The position numbers were made by a program, and so were the translations under genes. Under the pieces are notes generated by a model that saw nothing but the letters and a program-made list of their open reading frames with translations, ran no database searches and was not told the DNA's origin. Shown piece after piece: positions 1 to 7,103 of a stretch of 64,000 bases of DNA. Origin of the DNA: Leifsonia xyli subsp. cynodontis DSM 46306 (lineage in GTDB: Bacteria; Actinomycetota; Actinomycetes; Actinomycetales; Microbacteriaceae); the NCBI RefSeq assembly GCF_000470775.1, contig NC_022438.1, forward strand, positions 2,170,001 to 2,234,000. The letters are read 5' to 3'. Within the stretch, counting starts at the first letter, position 1. Each line of letters begins with the position of its first letter.

Positions 1-344
1 GTGCGCCGTTCACGTTCCCGGCGACGTGTGAGATGTCCTTGTCCCACGTCACCGTCTGGACGTACTCCCAACCGTCTCGATGAGGAGAAGTGGACGGTGG
101 CCCAACCGAGTTCAGTGTTCCAGAACCACAGAGTAGTGGCCGGCTTCGCGGCTCGATCCCAGGCGGTCACGTGTGGGCGGTACCAGTCCACAAGGCCCTC
201 AGCGCCCGTCGTATCTCCGTGGAAACCACGCACGCCGTACGCGCCATCGCTAATGATCGTGTCGGGCGCTTCCCAGTCCTTGTAGGCGCGGAGGACGTTC
301 CCCCGGTGCAACGTGTAGGGAGGGCGGATGGATATGACGGGCAT
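1..344 (-). pseudogene. DNA methyltransferase, N-terminal part, frameshifted and cut by window edge
   Basis: Reading from an ATG at 344, the minus strand encodes a start like that of N4/N6 DNA methyltransferases: MPVISIRPPYTLHRGN, then DTIISDGAYGVRGFHGDTTG. After LWFWNTELGWATVH the frame is lost near 75-95. It resumes in another frame as DGWEYVQTVTWDKDISHV and runs off the left edge. The order GAYGVRGF, then LWFWNT, then GWEYVQTVTWDK is what I expect of a stand-alone methyltransferase, probably from a restriction or phage module. No clear ribosome binding site precedes the ATG. The target base and partner nuclease cannot be seen. A sequencing error could mimic the frameshift, but other genes here are also broken. 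Position at the end of an integrated element suggests it is cargo. Confidence 0.6.
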
Positions 345-671
345 ACGATCACACTAGCCCCGGGAACCGACCCTCACTCAGAGACAAGCCGGGCACCACC
401 CGAACACCAACAGGATCGATCTCCTCGCCGATGACAGCATGAGCATGAGCATGAGCACATTCCACCAAATGCCACACCACAAACTGTGGTGACCGGCGGG
501 CGGGCACCCCTCAGCGCAACACGCCGAATAGTTCCGTGAATATTTGACAGGGACAATTTTATAGTCCAGTCCCACAACCACCAACAAACCCCCACCCCAC
601 CCCACCCCACATTTTGCCCACAAACACCCCGAAACCAACCAGCCCCAAACGTATGTACTGGCATGCAATCT
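345..671. other. Intergenic region, low-complexity and comparatively A+T-rich
   Basis: I see no credible gene in this stretch. Short open frames on both strands have biased, low-complexity translations. It contains three tandem GCATGA units (437-454), four tandem CCCCA units (590-609) and an A+T-rich patch around 538-565 with TTGACA and TATAGT only 10 bases apart, too close for a normal promoter. Composition differs from the surrounding genome, as expected inside an acquired element. Confidence 0.5.
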
Positions 672-1193
672 CTACGGCACATAGTGGTAGACCTCTCCAC
701 CAAGGGATGCGACGGCAGCCCGCGCGACATTCTGCTCCACGGACAAATTCACCGGCCCGGCCGTGTGCCCAGCGAACGCGGCCTGGAGCAACTTATCGGC
801 CTGGTTCGTGAACTGATACTGGAGGATCGGATCATCACCCAGGGTCACCGTCCAGGAGTCGCCGCGGGCATAGTAGGTCTCGCGTGCGTCGCCAGCGAGG
901 ACCGGTTCGATGTTCGAGTCACGCCCACTCGCCCACGAGTTGACGTTGATGGTATGCCCGTAAAGCATGCACGTCGCCGTCGACAGCAGGGCCGGGGCAC
1001 CGCCCGCGATGTCACCGACACGAACGTCCTCGCAGCCCTTGATACGGATCGCGATCACCCCAGCATCTTCCCCGATTGAAACCGCAGCGGGCGTGGAAGT
1101 CGTCTTATGCGCGGGCTTCGCAGCGGGCGTCGTCGAGCACCCGGCCAGAGCGAGCACCCCCACGAGCGCGAGAGCGAGGACTGACTTGTTCAT
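672..1193 (-). CDS. Putative lipoprotein of the integrated element
   Basis: A 173-residue protein with a textbook lipoprotein signal: MNKS, a hydrophobic stretch, and the lipobox LAGC with the acylated cysteine at residue 19. After a Thr/Pro/Ala linker comes a globular region with paired cysteines (IKGCEDV and TATCMLYG). It should be exported and anchored to the outer face of the membrane. I do not recognise the family. Small lipoproteins with this layout are common beside integrases in actinobacterial prophages and integrative elements, where some act in superinfection exclusion; applying that here is only a guess. The ATG at 1193 is the only start giving an intact signal peptide. Confidence 0.75.
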   Translation of the reverse strand: MNKSVLALALVGVLALAGCSTTPAAKPAHKTTSTPAAVSIGEDAGVIAIRIKGCEDVRVGDIAGGAPALLSTATCMLYGHTINVNSWASGRDSNIEPVLAGDARETYYARGDSWTVTLGDDPILQYQFTNQADKLLQAAFAGHTAGPVNLSVEQNVARAAVASLGGEVYHYVP

Positions 1194-1243
1194 GGCGCTG
1201 ATCGTACATCCACCGACAGCCGAACCGTTACACCTTCAAAGGG

Positions 1244-1316
1244 TGCCCCCGCTCGGGCTCGAACCGAGGACCCAGTGATTAAAAGTCACTTGCTCTGCCA
1301 ACTGAGCTACAGGGGC
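1244..1316 (-). tRNA. tRNA-Lys (anticodon TTT)
   Basis: The minus strand folds as a 73-nt tRNA: acceptor GCCCCTG pairs with the 3' CGGGGGC (one T-G pair), the D-arm has GCTCAGTTGGCAGAGC, the anticodon loop is CTTTTAA (TTT, Lys) and the T-arm contains GGTTCGAGCCC. The discriminator is A and the next two bases are CC, so a partial CCA is encoded. Its first base directly follows the stop codon of the integrase, leaving no room for its own promoter unless that lies inside the integrase gene. Confidence 0.95.
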
Positions 1317-2240
1317 TTACCCAACCATCTTGTCAGATTCGGGAATGGTGCGCATGCGAGCCGAGCTGCGTCGCTGCGCGATCGGCGGAAGGGTGGCGAC
1401 TCCGGCGCGCATGTCGTCCTGGTCGACCTCGGTATAGAGCTGCGTCGTCGCCAGCGAAGCATGGCCGAGGAGTTCCTGCACCACTCGGATGTTGACGCCC
1501 TGCTTCAGGAGAGTGGTGGCGTAAAAGTGGCGGAGGCTGTGCCCGGTGAGGTTCCGGTCCGTGATGCCCGCGTTGCGGATCGCCTTCGAGACGCGGGCGG
1601 AGGCCGACTTCATGAGGATGTGGCCGCTGCCGTTCGGGAACTGCTCATTGCGGTGCGGCGATGGGAACCACCATCCTGTGCGCGGGTAGCTCCGCGCGAG
1701 GTCGATGAGAATAGGGTGGAGGGCTATCACGTGGGCCAAGTTGCCCTTGCGGAGTGAACAGAGAACGCCGCCGTCGAGGTCGACGTCCTCACCTCGGATC
1801 TTGACAATCTCACCGATACGTAGGCCCGAAAGGGCGGCGATGGTAATGATGTCGCGGGTGCGCTTGTACGCGCCGGAGTCCAGCATGGCGTCGACCTGCT
1901 GGATGCGCAGCGGTCGCGGCTTCCGGCGCGGGATCTTGATCTTGGGGAGTCCGGCGGAAGGGTTGTCGGGCCGGTGCCCTTTGACCTGCATCCACGTGAA
2001 GAACGTCTGGTAGTAGGACCGCTCGGACTGCTTGGTCCCGGCCGCGAGCGGGCAACCGGTGCGCGGATTGAATCGGGAAAGCATATTGAGCAGATCCTCT
2101 TCACACACGTCGAGGGGCCCAATCCCGCAAAGACGTGCGATGAGTATGAGGCTTTCTTCTCGGTTCACAATGGTCTTCTCTGACAGACCAGCGGCGCGCT
2201 GGTAACGTGCGAATCCGGCGAGGGCGGACGTCCAATCCAT
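1317..2240 (-). CDS. Tyrosine recombinase / integrase
   Basis: A 307-residue site-specific recombinase of the XerC/D-phage integrase family. The N-terminal SAM-like core-binding domain covers about residues 1-100 and the catalytic domain about 115-285. The catalytic set is complete: Arg in ALSGLRIGEI (about 141), Lys in LRKGN (about 165), HSLRH (about 234-238), His in LLGHAS (about 260) and the nucleophile Tyr in QLYTEV (about 269). I chose the ATG at 2240 because GAGAGG lies nine bases upstream; an upstream start in frame at 2273 lacks this. A tRNA 3' fragment at 2429-2470 lies just beyond its 5' end, so this enzyme probably catalysed integration there. Its stop codon abuts tRNA-Lys. Confidence 0.9.
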   Translation of the reverse strand: MDWTSALAGFARYQRAAGLSEKTIVNREESLILIARLCGIGPLDVCEEDLLNMLSRFNPRTGCPLAAGTKQSERSYYQTFFTWMQVKGHRPDNPSAGLPKIKIPRRKPRPLRIQQVDAMLDSGAYKRTRDIITIAALSGLRIGEIVKIRGEDVDLDGGVLCSLRKGNLAHVIALHPILIDLARSYPRTGWWFPSPHRNEQFPNGSGHILMKSASARVSKAIRNAGITDRNLTGHSLRHFYATTLLKQGVNIRVVQELLGHASLATTQLYTEVDQDDMRAGVATLPPIAQRRSSARMRTIPESDKMVG

Positions 2241-2428
2241 GTGCTCAATCCTCTCAAGAGTGCTGCCTGACATGGCGCAACAAAGGCTATAGAGCGGGGC
2301 ACTGTGCGGTATTGGGCTACTGTGATTTGCGATACGTCAGGCAGCGCGACCCCTGGGGTGACGCTGGTCGAGGCGTAGGCCGGGCCGCTGACGGGGCGAA
2401 TGATTCTGGAGCGGCATAAAAACGCCCC

Positions 2429-2470
2429 CATAATCCGCGGGTCGTGGGTTCGAGCCCCACGGGGCCCACC
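2429..2470 (+). repeat. tRNA 3'-half remnant (CAT anticodon), probable attachment site
   Basis: From the anticodon CAT to the 3' end this matches a tRNA: anticodon-stem half TCCGC, variable loop, a perfect T-arm (GTGGG, loop TTCGAGC, CCCAC), acceptor half GGGGCCC, discriminator A and CC. There is no D-arm or 5' acceptor upstream, and position 33 is C instead of T. So only the 3' half is present, with homology starting near the anticodon. This is the typical outcome of integration at a tRNA. The complete tRNA-Met or tRNA-Ile2 should lie to the left of the window at the other end of the element. Confidence 0.75.
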
Positions 2471-2477
2471 TCAACGG

Positions 2478-2515
2478 CCGGTCGAGGGCCACAGGATGCT
2501 GTGGCCCTCGACCGG
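2478..2515 (+). terminator. 17-bp hairpin after the tRNA remnant
   Basis: A perfect 17-bp inverted repeat (2478-2494 with 2499-2515) around the loop GATG. It lies eight bases after the tRNA 3' end, where the terminator of the original tRNA gene would be. It has no T-run, as is common in high-GC actinobacteria. Its presence supports the view that DNA right of 2470 is the undisturbed chromosome. Confidence 0.7.
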
Positions 2516-2668
2516 TGCGGCCGAACGAGCCGTCCGGGATAGTGGGGCGCTTGAGAGAAGTCCAGAATCGAGAGAAGTCCTGTGTCTCCGGTGAGCAGCG
2601 CGCCCGAGCTCCCGGCGAAACCCAGCCGTCTCTCCCCATCCGAGTCCGATCCCGGGTTGAATAGACTC

Positions 2669-2947
2669 ATGCCTCGCAACACCTGGTGGTCTCTCCTGGG
2701 ACTGGCCCTCATCCTCGCCCTGGTCTCCCTGGGACTGTTCCTCGCGCCCGGGCTCGATCAGGGCGTCGCCACGCGAGCGGTCGGCCACCACGACGCTCTC
2801 ACCCGACGGCAGTGGATCGACCTGGCCGTGGCGGTCGTGGGGTTCGCGACGGCGGTCTGTGCCGGGACGGCGCTGTTCGTCACACGGAAGCGAACGGAGG
2901 AGGGAGTTCAGGCGACGCCGGTCACGCGACGCCGCTCCCACACGTAG
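2669..2947 (+). CDS. Small hypothetical membrane protein
   Basis: A 92-residue protein starting at the ATG MPRNTWWSLLGLALIL. Two hydrophobic stretches (about 7-28 and 50-70) are separated by a polar loop, and the end is basic (VTRRRSHT), suggesting an inner-membrane protein with two spans. I do not recognise the family. A GTG at 2582 would add 29 polar residues but has no better ribosome binding site. Its 3' end overlaps the end of the convergent ClC gene by 40 bp, so one of the two may be mis-ended. Regular hydrophobic segments argue for a real gene. Confidence 0.5.
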   Translation: MPRNTWWSLLGLALILALVSLGLFLAPGLDQGVATRAVGHHDALTRRQWIDLAVAVVGFATAVCAGTALFVTRKRTEEGVQATPVTRRRSHT

Positions 2948-4185
2948 CCGACCGCGACCGCTCCGGCGACGCACAGCATCACCGGGGTCAGCAGCTGCGG
3001 GCCCTGGTGTGTGAACTCCATCACCAGCAGCAGGGCGGTGACCGGGGCGCGCATGGTCGCAGCGAGGAACGCCGCGGCCCCGATCAGCGCGAACCCGGCG
3101 AGCGGGACGCCGGGCCAGAGCGCGTCCCAGACGGAGCCGAGACCGAGACCGAGGCCCGCGCCGATCGCGAGAGACGGGGTCAGCGTGCCGCCCGCTGCGC
3201 CCGCCCCAATGGTGCCGACGGTCGCGACGGTCTTCACCAGAGTGATCGCCAAGAGCAGCAGCACCGGCACAGTCGCCGACAGCGCGAGCTGGCCGAGTGC
3301 GTGACCGTTGCCGAGGATGGCCGGCATGCCGAGGGACACGACGCCCACCGCAGCGAAGGTGAGCGGCATCGCGATCAGGATGCCCCAGGAGCGCGGCCGA
3401 CGGGCTTGCGCGAACGAGGCGAGGCGGACGAAGCCGACAGCGGCGACGCCGAGCAGCGGCCCCGCCAGCAGTGCCCAGACCACGAGCTGCGGACTGAGCG
3501 GCACCTGCTGCACGGTGTAGAGCGGGTTGGCCGGGACGACGGAGCTGGCGACGAGGGCGGCGACGCCGGAGACCGCGAAGGCGGGGAGGACCGTGGCGAA
3601 GCTGATCTCGGCCAGGAGGATTTCGAGGGCGAAGACGGCCCCGCCGAAGGGGACGCTGTAGACCGCAGCGAGGCCGGCCCCGGCCCCGCAGGCGACGAGG
3701 ATGCGGCGCTCACGGGCCGTGACGCCGGCGCGCTCGGAGAGCCAGGACGCCCAGAGCGCTCCGATTTCGCGCGGTGCGACCTCTCGCCCGATGGACGCGC
3801 CCAGACCGACGATGACGACCTGCAGGGCGGCATTGGCGAGGGTGACCAGCACCGGCATCCGCTGGCCGTCGACGGCGGCCTGGACGGCGACGACGGCGTG
3901 ATCGGCGCGGCGGCGGCCCCAGCCGCGCAGCAGCCACCAGCCGACGGCGCCGATGACGCCCGCAACCGCCAGCGCCACCACCCGGTCTGCGGGAGGCGAC
4001 TCTTGCAGACCGTCGAGGAAGGTGCCTTCGGAGTACCCGAACGCGAGGTGCTGGAGAGCGTGCAGGGCGAGCGCCACCGCCCCTCCGCCGACACCCGCGC
4101 CGACCCCGACCAGCACGGTGACGACGACGAGGCGGATCAGCCAGGCGGGTGTGCCGCGACCGGAGACGGGAGAGGCGAGGGGCAC
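2908..4185 (-). CDS. ClC-family chloride channel / Cl-/H+ antiporter
   Basis: A 425-residue polytopic protein moving anions across the cytoplasmic membrane. Family signatures seen: GLGASIGREVAPREIGA, with the gating Glu in GRE; the Phe-rich PFGGAVFALEILL helix; GNGHALGQLA; and the late MRAPVTALLLVMEFT segment. The usual GSGIP motif before the gating helix is not recognisable, so anion selectivity is uncertain. Open frame extends upstream to 4347, but that would overlap the next gene by more than 140 bp and adds polar sequence. GTG at 4185 begins VPLASPVSGRGTPAWLIRL just before the first membrane helix. It may share a transcript with the lipoprotein gene ending 20 bases upstream. Confidence 0.88.
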   Translation of the reverse strand: MPLASPVSGRGTPAWLIRLVVVTVLVGVGAGVGGGAVALALHALQHLAFGYSEGTFLDGLQESPPADRVVALAVAGVIGAVGWWLLRGWGRRRADHAVVAVQAAVDGQRMPVLVTLANAALQVVIVGLGASIGREVAPREIGALWASWLSERAGVTARERRILVACGAGAGLAAVYSVPFGGAVFALEILLAEISFATVLPAFAVSGVAALVASSVVPANPLYTVQQVPLSPQLVVWALLAGPLLGVAAVGFVRLASFAQARRPRSWGILIAMPLTFAAVGVVSLGMPAILGNGHALGQLALSATVPVLLLLAITLVKTVATVGTIGAGAAGGTLTPSLAIGAGLGLGLGSVWDALWPGVPLAGFALIGAAAFLAATMRAPVTALLLVMEFTHQGPQLLTPVMLCVAGAVAVGYVWERRRVTGVA

Positions 4186-4205
4186 GGTTCCAGCGTAATC
4201 TCGGA

Positions 4206-4829
4206 TCAGCCGCCGACGAGCGCGCCGACCGTCAGCAGAGAGACGCTGGCGCTGGTACACGCGGTGAAAGCACCGTCCTTCACGAACAGAGCGGTGGTCG
4301 AACCAGGCGGATAGACGCGGAAGCCGTCGGCTTTCTGCGGCTGGCACTCCGATTGGTCGTAGTTGAGCGCCTGTGCGATCTTGAGCGGCGCGTGCGCGGT
4401 GCCACCGGGGGCGAGTCGCACGGTGGGATGCGGCGCGCTGCGGTCGAACTCAGCCGGCTGGCCGAGCTGGACGCCGTTGCCGTCGCCGACGAAGGAGACA
4501 CCCGGCCAGCCTTGCAGCGCGCACGGCTCGGACCCCCCGTTGGTCAGGACGAGGGTGACCTCGACGCTGCCGGCCGCTCCCCCGCCTCCCGCGGCGATGG
4601 AACCGTTCAGCTTCGCGGTGTCGCACTGGTCGTCGATCGGAACGGCCGTGCTGCTGCTGCTCGGCCGCGGCGTCGGAGAGCCGGTGGCGGTCCGGTTCGG
4701 GGTGGAGGACGCCGTCGGGCCCGCGCCGGGAGAGCAGGCGGAGAGAGCCGCCGTCAGAGCGGCGGTGACGGCGAACGCCGCGAGAGCGCGCCGGGATGCG
4801 GAGGACGGGATGCGCGTACGATCGGCCAT
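4206..4829 (-). CDS. DUF4232-type lipoprotein
   Basis: A 207-residue exported lipoprotein: basic N-terminus, hydrophobic core and lipobox LSAC with Cys at residue 32. A Ser/Thr/Pro-rich linker (about 33-62) leads to a beta-rich domain with LVLTNGGSEPCALQGWPGV, characteristic of the actinobacterial DUF4232 family. Cysteines in DQCDTAKL, SEPCALQG, SECQPQ and TACTSAS may form two disulphides. The molecular role of the domain is unknown; related proteins sit on the cell surface. It precedes the ClC gene in the same direction with a 20-bp gap. Confidence 0.82.
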   Translation of the reverse strand: MADRTRIPSSASRRALAAFAVTAALTAALSACSPGAGPTASSTPNRTATGSPTPRPSSSSTAVPIDDQCDTAKLNGSIAAGGGGAAGSVEVTLVLTNGGSEPCALQGWPGVSFVGDGNGVQLGQPAEFDRSAPHPTVRLAPGGTAHAPLKIAQALNYDQSECQPQKADGFRVYPPGSTTALFVKDGAFTACTSASVSLLTVGALVGG

Positions 4830-4895
4830 GCATCCACCTCAGCATTCATGCATGTGACTATGGGGGAAGACGCGCCGCACTGACAGGATGGGACT

Positions 4896-5990
4896 ATGAA
4901 AGCGCTCGGAACCTGGCTCATCCGCTTCTGGGCGATCGGCGTCCCCGTGATCGGCCTCGTCCTGCTCGTGGGGTTCTGGACGGTGCCGCTCGGAGCGTTC
5001 TCGATCACGCTGATCGGCGTCTTCCTCGCGGGCACCGTGCTCGCGGCCGTTCAGCACGCGGAGGTCGTCGCCCACCGGGTCGGGGAGCCGTTCGGGTCGC
5101 TGGTGCTCGCCGTGGCGGTCACCGTGATCGAGGTGGCGCTGATCGTGACCCTGATGACAACAAGCAAAGACTCCGAGACCCTCGCGCGGGACACCGTCTT
5201 CTCGGCCGTGATGATCACGATGAACGGTATCGTCGGCCTCAGCCTGTTGCTGGCGGCCTCCCGCCGCGAGACCACGTCCTTCAACGCGCAGGGCAGCGGC
5301 TCGGCCCTGGGCACCGTGACAGCGCTCGCGGCGCTGACGATGGTGCTCCCGGCGTTCACAGAGACACCAGGCCCGCAGTTCTCCCCGAGCCAGCTGTGGT
5401 TCGCGGCGATCGCCTCGGTGCTCCTCTATGCGATGTTCGTGTTCACGCAGACCGTCGCCCACCGGGACTTCTTCCTCCCGGTCTCCACCAAGGAACGGCC
5501 GATCGCCGAGGACAGCCACGCCGATGCGCCCTCCAACCGCACCGCGCTCATCAGCCTCGGGATGCTGTTGATCGCCCTCGTTGCCGTCGTCGGCCTGGCC
5601 AAGCTCGAGTCCACCCCGATCGAGCGCGCTGTCACCGCGGCCGGTCTGCCGCAGTCGTTCGTCGGAGTGGTCATCGCGCTGCTCGTGCTGCTCCCCGAAG
5701 GCATCGCAGCGGCGAAAGCGGCGCGCCGGAACCGGATGCAGACCAGCCTCAACCTGGCGCTCGGCTCCGCCATCGCGAGCATCGGCCTCACCATCCCGTC
5801 CATCGCGATCGCGTCGATCTGGCTGCCGGGGGCGCTGCACCTGGGCCTCGGGGCGAGCCAGATCGTGCTGCTGGCCCTCACGGTGGGAGTCAGCATCCTG
5901 ACGATCGTGCAGGGGCGCGCGGCACGGATGCAGGGAACCATCCACCTGATCATCTTCGCCGCGTTCATCTTCCTCTCGATCGTGCCCTAG
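4896..5990 (+). CDS. Calcium/proton (cation/H+) antiporter, ChaA/CaCA type
   Basis: A 364-residue membrane protein of the cation/Ca2+ exchanger superfamily, likely exporting Ca2+ or Na+ against protons. The two homologous ion-binding repeats are visible: GEPFGSLVLAVAVTVIEVAL near residue 63-83 and VVIALLVLLPEGIAAAKAA near 260-278, each with the conserved acidic residue in a helix. About eleven hydrophobic segments are present, with a polar loop at about 190-215. The ATG follows AGGATGGGACT. The stop codon TAG is part of the CTAG duplicated by the neighbouring IS element, so the gene kept its native end. Confidence 0.87.
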   Translation: MKALGTWLIRFWAIGVPVIGLVLLVGFWTVPLGAFSITLIGVFLAGTVLAAVQHAEVVAHRVGEPFGSLVLAVAVTVIEVALIVTLMTTSKDSETLARDTVFSAVMITMNGIVGLSLLLAASRRETTSFNAQGSGSALGTVTALAALTMVLPAFTETPGPQFSPSQLWFAAIASVLLYAMFVFTQTVAHRDFFLPVSTKERPIAEDSHADAPSNRTALISLGMLLIALVAVVGLAKLESTPIERAVTAAGLPQSFVGVVIALLVLLPEGIAAAKAARRNRMQTSLNLALGSAIASIGLTIPSIAIASIWLPGALHLGLGASQIVLLALTVGVSILTIVQGRAARMQGTIHLIIFAAFIFLSIVP

Positions 5991-6991
5991 GTGTGTGTGT
6001 GTTGCCCAGGGACGGTGGTCAATCTGCTGATGGGTGGCTGGCTGCCGATGGCGGTGTGGGGCCTGTGGTGATTGTAGGAGTGCAGCCAGGCCGGGAGTGC
6101 GTTGCGGCGGGCTGATTCGGAGTTGTAGTGCCGGGCGTATGCCCAGCCGTCGGCGAGGGTGCGGTGGAAGCGTTCGATCTTGCCGTTCGTCTGCGGATGG
6201 TAGGGCCGGGTGCGTTTCGGTTGGATGCTGAGCTCGGCGCAAGCGTCGCGCCAGGCGTATGAGCGGTATGCGGAGCCGTTGTCGGAGAGCACCTGTTCGA
6301 CGGTGACGCCACGGCTGGCGAACCAGCCGACCGCTCGACGCAGAACAGCGATTGCAGTGGCGGCGGTTTCGTCGTCGTGGATCTCGGCGTAAGCGACACG
6401 GGAGTGATCGTCGATGACGGTATGAACGAACGCTGTGCCGGTGATCATGTCGCCGGTGATCCCGTGTTTCCCGGTCCGCTTCGCGGTGATGGCCTTGTTC
6501 CGCTCTCCCTGGAGACGTCCGACGTAGCGCCAGCCGCCACCGTCGGGGATGTTGCCGAGTTTCTTGATGTCGACGTGGATCATCGATCCGGGATGCTCGT
6601 GCTCGTAGCGGCGGGCGGGTTCGCCGGTGCGGACGTCGACGTGGCTGGGCCGATTGATCCGGCACCGGGAGAGGACCGTGTGAACGGTCGAGGCGGGCAT
6701 GCCGAGCTGGGCGCCGATACCGACTGGTCCCAGCCGCTTCTTCCACCGCAGATGCACGACCTTGCGGACCAGTCTTCGCGGGGTCTTGTTCGGGCTGTGA
6801 TGCGGCCGTGACGAACGGTCCAGCATTCCCGCCTCGCCCATCTCCACGTAACGACGAGCCCATCGGTCCGCGGTGCGTCAGGACACTCGGAAGTAGGTCG
6901 CCGCCGCAGCAACGGACCAGCCGTCGTCGACGACTTGGCGGGCCAGGCGGAGGCATTCGCGAGGAGTCAAAGCAGCATTAGCGTGGGTCAC
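5987..6991 (-). pseudogene. IS481-family transposase with in-frame TGA
   Basis: A GTG at 6991 preceded by a perfect AGGAGG starts a 334-codon transposase frame. A TGA interrupts it at codon 38 (FRVS, stop, RTADRWARRYVEMG), in the helix-turn-helix where a Trp is expected. Downstream the catalytic rve domain is intact: Asp in MIHVDIKKLG, Asp in VLSDNGSAYRS, Glu in QTNGKIERFHRTL. An internal start (MEMGEAGMLD) would give a 286-residue product without the complete DNA-binding domain, so activity in cis is doubtful. The frame ends HTHT and uses the TAG of the target-site CTAG as its stop codon. Confidence 0.85.
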
Positions 6992-7102
6992 GAGGACCTC
7001 CTAAGTCATCGAGTGCAGGGAAACTAGACAGCCCCACTCTCGACCGGGAGGTCCTCACCCATCTATCGCGTCACACCTCAACCAACGTCCCTGAGCAGCA
7101 CA
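5991..7102. mobile_element. IS481-family insertion sequence, about 1.1 kb
   Basis: Ends are imperfect inverted repeats: TGTGTTGCCCAGGGACGG (from 5998, preceded by extra GT units) and, inward from 7102, TGTGCTGCTCAGGGACGT. Both sides are flanked by CCTAG (5986-5990 and 7103-7107), consistent with the known CTAG target preference and duplication of IS481. The left end carries a GT-repeat expansion of about seven bases compared with the right. The insertion lies between two convergent genes, and neither loses coding sequence. Confidence 0.85.
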
Positions 7103-7103
7103 C

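Noticed and set aside
538..570. TTGACA and TATAGT as a promoter in the left intergenic region
   Set aside because: They are only 10 bases apart, and no gene follows on the plus strand.
378..668. 96-codon minus-strand frame rich in Trp, Cys and Met
   Set aside because: The translation derives from the GCATGA and CCCCA repeats; no start signal or domain.
2686..4314. 542-codon open frame on the plus strand opposite the ClC gene
   Set aside because: Composition is Arg/Asp/Gly/Ala-rich without domains, the pattern of an antisense frame in high-GC DNA; the opposite strand encodes a clear ClC protein.
4839..6956. 705-codon open frame on the minus strand opposite the antiporter and through the IS
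   Set aside because: It crosses a gene boundary and the IS end, with low-complexity Arg/His sequence; both recognised genes lie in other frames.
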